This document shows positions 62,041 through 64,000 of a stretch of DNA of 64,000 bases, piece by piece (within the stretch, counting starts at the first letter, position 1; the number at the start of each line of letters is the position of its first letter). The stretch is taken from assembly GCA_030374805.1 (NCBI GenBank), contig JARGSG010000231.1:1-64000 (forward strand), in the 5' to 3' direction. The DNA comes from Gracilaria gracilis. Its lineage: Eukaryota > Rhodophyta > Florideophyceae > Gracilariales > Gracilariaceae. Under the pieces are notes generated by a model. It saw nothing but the letters and a program-made list of their open reading frames with translations, made no database searches and was not told where the DNA came from. Position numbers and translations under genes: made by a program.

Positions 62041-63432
62041 ATGGGTTTGCAGACTGCTGACTGCTCCTCGCCGTTCGTCAGGCTTGGGTCCGACGTCTTC
62101 GAACTGCTGCTCGCCCATCTCTGCGGCGAATCGCTCTCGGCGCCCATTTCCACCGATGCGTATCGCCGATTGCTTCCGTTCGCAATCTGCTGCACGCAGC
62201 ATTACCGTCTCACCCACACTGCGGTCAAGGGACTGCTTCTTCTTCCTCTCTACTTCACGCAACGCTCCTCCTCTCGTTCTGGCTCCGCCGTGCCTCCCTT
62301 CCCCATCGCCCTGTATAGCTTCTATAGTCCGGCCTATCGCCATTACGGTAACCAGTCCTCTTGCCACGCCCTCGGCTTTCGGAAAGAGGGACTCAGCACA
62401 TCTGCCTTGGACGCTCATCTTCCTCGCGCTGTGAGCAGCTTTCCCAGCTTGCGTTCTTTGCATGTGTGTCGCACCACTCGCCTCTCCAGTGCTGGCTTTG
62501 AGACGCTTATAGCCAGTCTGCCCCATTTGCGCGAGCTCGTCGTCAGTGCAAATCACCATCTCACCATCGATGCAATTCGACATTTGCCTGCCTGCACCCA
62601 GCTGCACACGCTCAGATTACCATACTGCACGGGCGTAAGCGACGAGTACATCGAAGAGGCAGTGCAAATCATCTCCGCTTTGACCCAGTTACGAACTTTG
62701 AGCGTCGCTTATTGGAACATAACAGACGACTCTGTGGAGCAAATCGCTCATCTTCCACAGCTCACAAGTTTGGATCTCAGCATGTGCAAGCGAATCACGT
62801 CTCGTTCCTGTCTTCACCTTGCAAAGTACGCCAAAAAGTTGGTCACGTTCAAATTCCGATGCTCCCCGCTTCTCACTGACAACGGTGTGCGTGCATTGGC
62901 CGCTTGCTCCAATCTCGAGTCTATTAACTTGTCACTCTGCCGGCGGATTACAGATGCAGCTCTACAAGACATGGCAGACGCAAAGAAAATGCCCCGTTTG
63001 CACACTGTGTTGCTCTCACAGTGCAGACTGCTTACCGATTCTGCAGTCACGTTCCTCTCGTCCAACAGCAGCATTCGCCGTCTAGATCTCAGCTACTGTG
63101 AATCCCTAACCGATCAGGTTGCGTACAAACTTGGCAAACTGTATAATCTGCAAGAACTAGATCTCAGTGGATGCCCTGGTGTCACGGACAGAGTTGTCGA
63201 GTCTTTGGGGCATTGCAAATCACTAAGAAACGTCAGTTTAGCGTGCTGTTTACGTCTGACAGACGCCAGTGCATCTGCCTTGAGTTCTGCTGGTCGAACG
63301 GAGCCGTACAATCTGGTGGATGTTAGAAAATGTGCCCAAATATCGATGACGGCCTTGAATACCTTGTCTGCGAAGTGCCTAATATTGAAGAGTGGCCTCC
63401 ATGATGAAGTTAGATTTTCCCAATGTCCTTAA
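62041..63432 (+). CDS. Leucine-rich-repeat protein, cysteine-containing subtype (AMN1/FBXL-like)
   Basis: The 463-residue product has about ten LRRs of the Cys-containing type in residues ~140-440: LTSLDLSMCKRITSRSC, LESINLSLCRRITDAAL, IRRLDLSYCESLTDQVA, LQELDLSGCPGVTDRVV and LRNVSLACCLRLTDASA. This repeat is found in AMN1 and in F-box FBXL proteins that pick substrates for SCF ubiquitin ligases. The first ~100 residues (SDVFELLLAHLCGE, AFRR-like helices) could be a diverged F-box, but I cannot confirm it. The ATG at 62041 (MGLQTADCSSP) is the start of protein-like text; the long upstream extension is GC-rich filler. Confidence 0.78.
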   Translation: MGLQTADCSSPFVRLGSDVFELLLAHLCGESLSAPISTDAYRRLLPFAICCTQHYRLTHTAVKGLLLLPLYFTQRSSSRSGSAVPPFPIALYSFYSPAYRHYGNQSSCHALGFRKEGLSTSALDAHLPRAVSSFPSLRSLHVCRTTRLSSAGFETLIASLPHLRELVVSANHHLTIDAIRHLPACTQLHTLRLPYCTGVSDEYIEEAVQIISALTQLRTLSVAYWNITDDSVEQIAHLPQLTSLDLSMCKRITSRSCLHLAKYAKKLVTFKFRCSPLLTDNGVRALAACSNLESINLSLCRRITDAALQDMADAKKMPRLHTVLLSQCRLLTDSAVTFLSSNSSIRRLDLSYCESLTDQVAYKLGKLYNLQELDLSGCPGVTDRVVESLGHCKSLRNVSLACCLRLTDASASALSSAGRTEPYNLVDVRKCAQISMTALNTLSAKCLILKSGLHDEVRFSQCP

Positions 63433-63633
63433 GTAATGCGATGAAAGAACGAAAAGCTAGGGAGTCAGATATGTGAATAGCTATGGACGAATTTGATGTA
63501 TGTACATATAGAATTTTTGATGACTATTGCATGCGTATCGCTCGCTACACGCATTCTGCGAACAGCACCGTGCTGGTCAACACGGCAATTTATACAATTT
63601 GATAACTTTCCTCATTCACACCTTCACTGGCTT

Positions 63634-64000
63634 TCACCTCGGTGCGGCGATTTCGTTCAAAACCGCAACCAGAGCGTTATATCCGGGCACATTAAATTCG
63701 AGTAATGCCGCGACGTACGGTTCAAAGAGCTCTTCGTGTCCCCGGAGTACCATTCGTAGTATGGAAATATCCAGTAGTAACGTCGCACAACACAGTATAA
63801 TGTCTGGGGCCCTCGCTATTCTTCCAACTGTCATTAGGTAGTTAAGCTCTTGCCCGCATAGTTGCTTCGCTTTCGCTCGAATGCTTACCAACATCTCACT
63901 GTCATAACAGGCTGGCGGGGGCGGTAGCTGAGACCCAAACGCACTTTCGGCGCCCGAATCCATAAAGTTAGTCTTCACTTCTTCTCTGTCCGATGCATCG
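63634..64000 (-). CDS. Partial gene at right edge, unrecognised
   Basis: The frame is open from the right edge to the stop at 63634, so only the C-terminal ~121 residues are seen. They include SQLPPPPACYDSEMLVSIRAK, then helices LNYLMTVGRIARAPDIILCC and LLLDISILRMVLRGHEELFE, ending NEIAAPR. No known family. The helical, moderately hydrophobic text is protein-like. The gene runs on outside the window. Confidence 0.5.
   Translation of the reverse strand, partial: DASDREEVKTNFMDSGAESAFGSQLPPPPACYDSEMLVSIRAKAKQLCGQELNYLMTVGRIARAPDIILCCATLLLDISILRMVLRGHEELFEPYVAALLEFNVPGYNALVAVLNEIAAPR

Noticed and set aside
1..64000. CRISPR array, bacterial operon or ribosomal RNA gene.
   Set aside because: No regularly spaced repeats with unique spacers, no operon-like gene spacing and no rRNA-like conserved blocks were seen.

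Overview
The window looks like nuclear DNA of a photosynthetic eukaryote, most likely a red alga; a florideophyte-like genome is an inference from gene style. Evidence: many eukaryote-only genes (PEX1, CHMP5/Vps60, SUZ12, Cyc8/Ssn6, SmD3, KRI1, ZNHIT1, aspartyl aminopeptidase), several nuclear genes with plastid or thylakoid-lumen targeting (ClpP, a Mn-type superoxide dismutase, a PsbQ'-like protein, an RbcX-like protein), mostly single-exon genes with a few very short GT-AG introns (about 68-119 bp), and gene-poor stretches carrying foldbacks and small repeats.

Layout. 1-12 kb: remains of a class I histone deacetylase (partial at the left edge), ERCC1 and a large Sec16-like acidic scaffold, all broken by small indels or stops, with an apparently intact ZNHIT1/Vps71 gene among them. 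12-25.6 kb: intact CHMP5, a secreted IPT/sorbosone-dehydrogenase-type propeller protein, PEX1, a nucleotide-sugar-type transporter, plastid ClpP (3 exons) and a cytochrome b561-like membrane protein. 25.6-34 kb: GC-rich segment with the Cyc8/Ssn6 TPR corepressor, a protein with two tandem RbcX-like domains, and a superoxide dismutase with a twin-arginine lumen signal. 34-39 kb: almost gene-free, with one small His/Arg/Tyr-rich protein and several short repeats. 39-49.5 kb: minus-strand sugar-related genes (GH38 alpha-mannosidase with one frameshift and one intron, a sterol-glucosyltransferase-like GT, a membrane-anchored FkbM methyltransferase and a decayed FkbM copy), plus a foldback element. 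49.5-64 kb: dense housekeeping block: KRI1, a monoglyceride-lipase-like hydrolase, SUZ12 (VEFS box), SmD3, a four-exon two-TM protein, a KxDL (BORC) protein, COX5b, PsbQ'-like, aspartyl aminopeptidase, an LRR protein and a partial gene at the right edge.

The genes do not form operons. Functional themes are chromatin control (HDAC relic, ZNHIT1, Cyc8, SUZ12), plastid maintenance (ClpP, RbcX-like, SOD, PsbQ'-like) and carbohydrate or secretory processing (transporter, mannosidase, GT, FkbM, Sec16-like). Most likely to be new are the double RbcX-like protein, the lumen-directed Mn-type SOD, the WGxW-repeat Sec16-like protein and the cluster of broken housekeeping genes. All family assignments come from reading translated sequence by eye; no database search was run.
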